A stretch of 19,714 nucleotides of DNA from Cruorifilaria tuberocauda (lineage: Eukaryota > Nematoda > Chromadorea > Rhabditida > Onchocercidae), in contig JABVXU010000810.1 in the NCBI GenBank assembly GCA_013365365.1, forward strand, positions 1 to 19,714, given 5' to 3'. The translations under genes were made by a program, and so were the position numbers. Below are positions 19,700-19,714 of this stretch, in pieces (the stretch's first letter is position 1; every line of letters begins with the position of its first letter). The notes under the pieces were generated by a model, which saw only the letters and a list, made by a program, of their open reading frames with translations, had not been told where the DNA came from and ran no database searches.

Positions 19700-19714
19700 A
19701 CACACACACACACA
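19700..19714. repeat. (CA)n microsatellite running off the window
   Basis: About seven CA units to the last base; the true length is unknown. Confidence 0.85.

Larger units (their letters stand above)
17231..19714. other. Upstream flank (or 5' intron) of ncl-1; no gene seen
   Basis: It has no gene-like open frame on either strand. It is dominated by nested diverged tandem duplications (17969-19545), with poly-A/T runs. Near the RING exon, T-rich acceptors (before 17358 and 17318) and an AAG|gtgagt donor (about 17435) occur on the minus strand and could mark a short non-coding exon, but nothing confirms one. Confidence 0.6.

Noticed and set aside
1..19714. tRNA, rRNA, CRISPR, transposase or endosymbiont-derived genes
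   Set aside because: No cloverleaf with a conserved TTC arm, no rRNA-like stretch, no regularly spaced array with unique spacers, and no bacterial-type frame was seen.

Overview
The window looks like a very AT-rich eukaryotic nuclear segment, most likely from a nematode. The reasons are a multi-exon gene with T-rich 3' splice sites ending (T)TTTCAG, T(T)TTAG or TTGTAG, homopolymer A/T tracts everywhere, and a TRIM-NHL protein of the NCL-1/Brat group that carries a RING finger, which fits a worm better than an insect because fly Brat lacks one. A spirurid or filarial worm is my guess from intron number and composition. The species is not determined, and no bacterial, viral or transposase gene is visible.

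Only one gene is supportable. It lies on the minus strand, with coding exons from about 17230 down to the stop codon at 8665-8667. I rebuilt thirteen coding exons by reading splice sites and checking phase at every junction; the joined frame is open for 790 codons plus TAA. The protein has RING, short linker, B-box 1, B-box 2, BBC-type coiled coil, Ser/Gly/Thr/Asn-rich linker, and a six-bladed NHL propeller whose sequence matches Drosophila Brat / C. elegans NCL-1 closely. In those animals the family represses target mRNAs through the NHL domain and limits rRNA synthesis, nucleolar size and cell growth. The true 5' end is uncertain: the RING exon may start with its own ATG or be entered by splicing from an exon further upstream.

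Region by region: 1-1700 is AT-rich intergenic sequence with a 111-bp tandem duplication and one imperfect hairpin. 1700-7100 is A-rich on the plus strand (T-rich on the gene's sense strand), full of poly-A tracts and microsatellites, with no believable gene. 7100-8664 lies directly downstream of the stop codon, is less degenerate and probably contains the 3' UTR. 8665-17230 is the gene. 17231-19714 is upstream DNA (or a 5' intron) made of nested diverged tandem duplications, with a TTATCA (GATA-type) cluster next to the RING exon and a cluster of CRE-like sites at the far edge.

The least ordinary observation is that both ends of the first visible intron are locally duplicated. The 5' splice site at the end of the RING exon is echoed several times just inside the intron, and the 3' splice site plus the start of the next exon is also copied once. 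The 2.4 kb upstream of the RING exon evolved by the same kind of short tandem duplication. I saw no convincing entirely new system.
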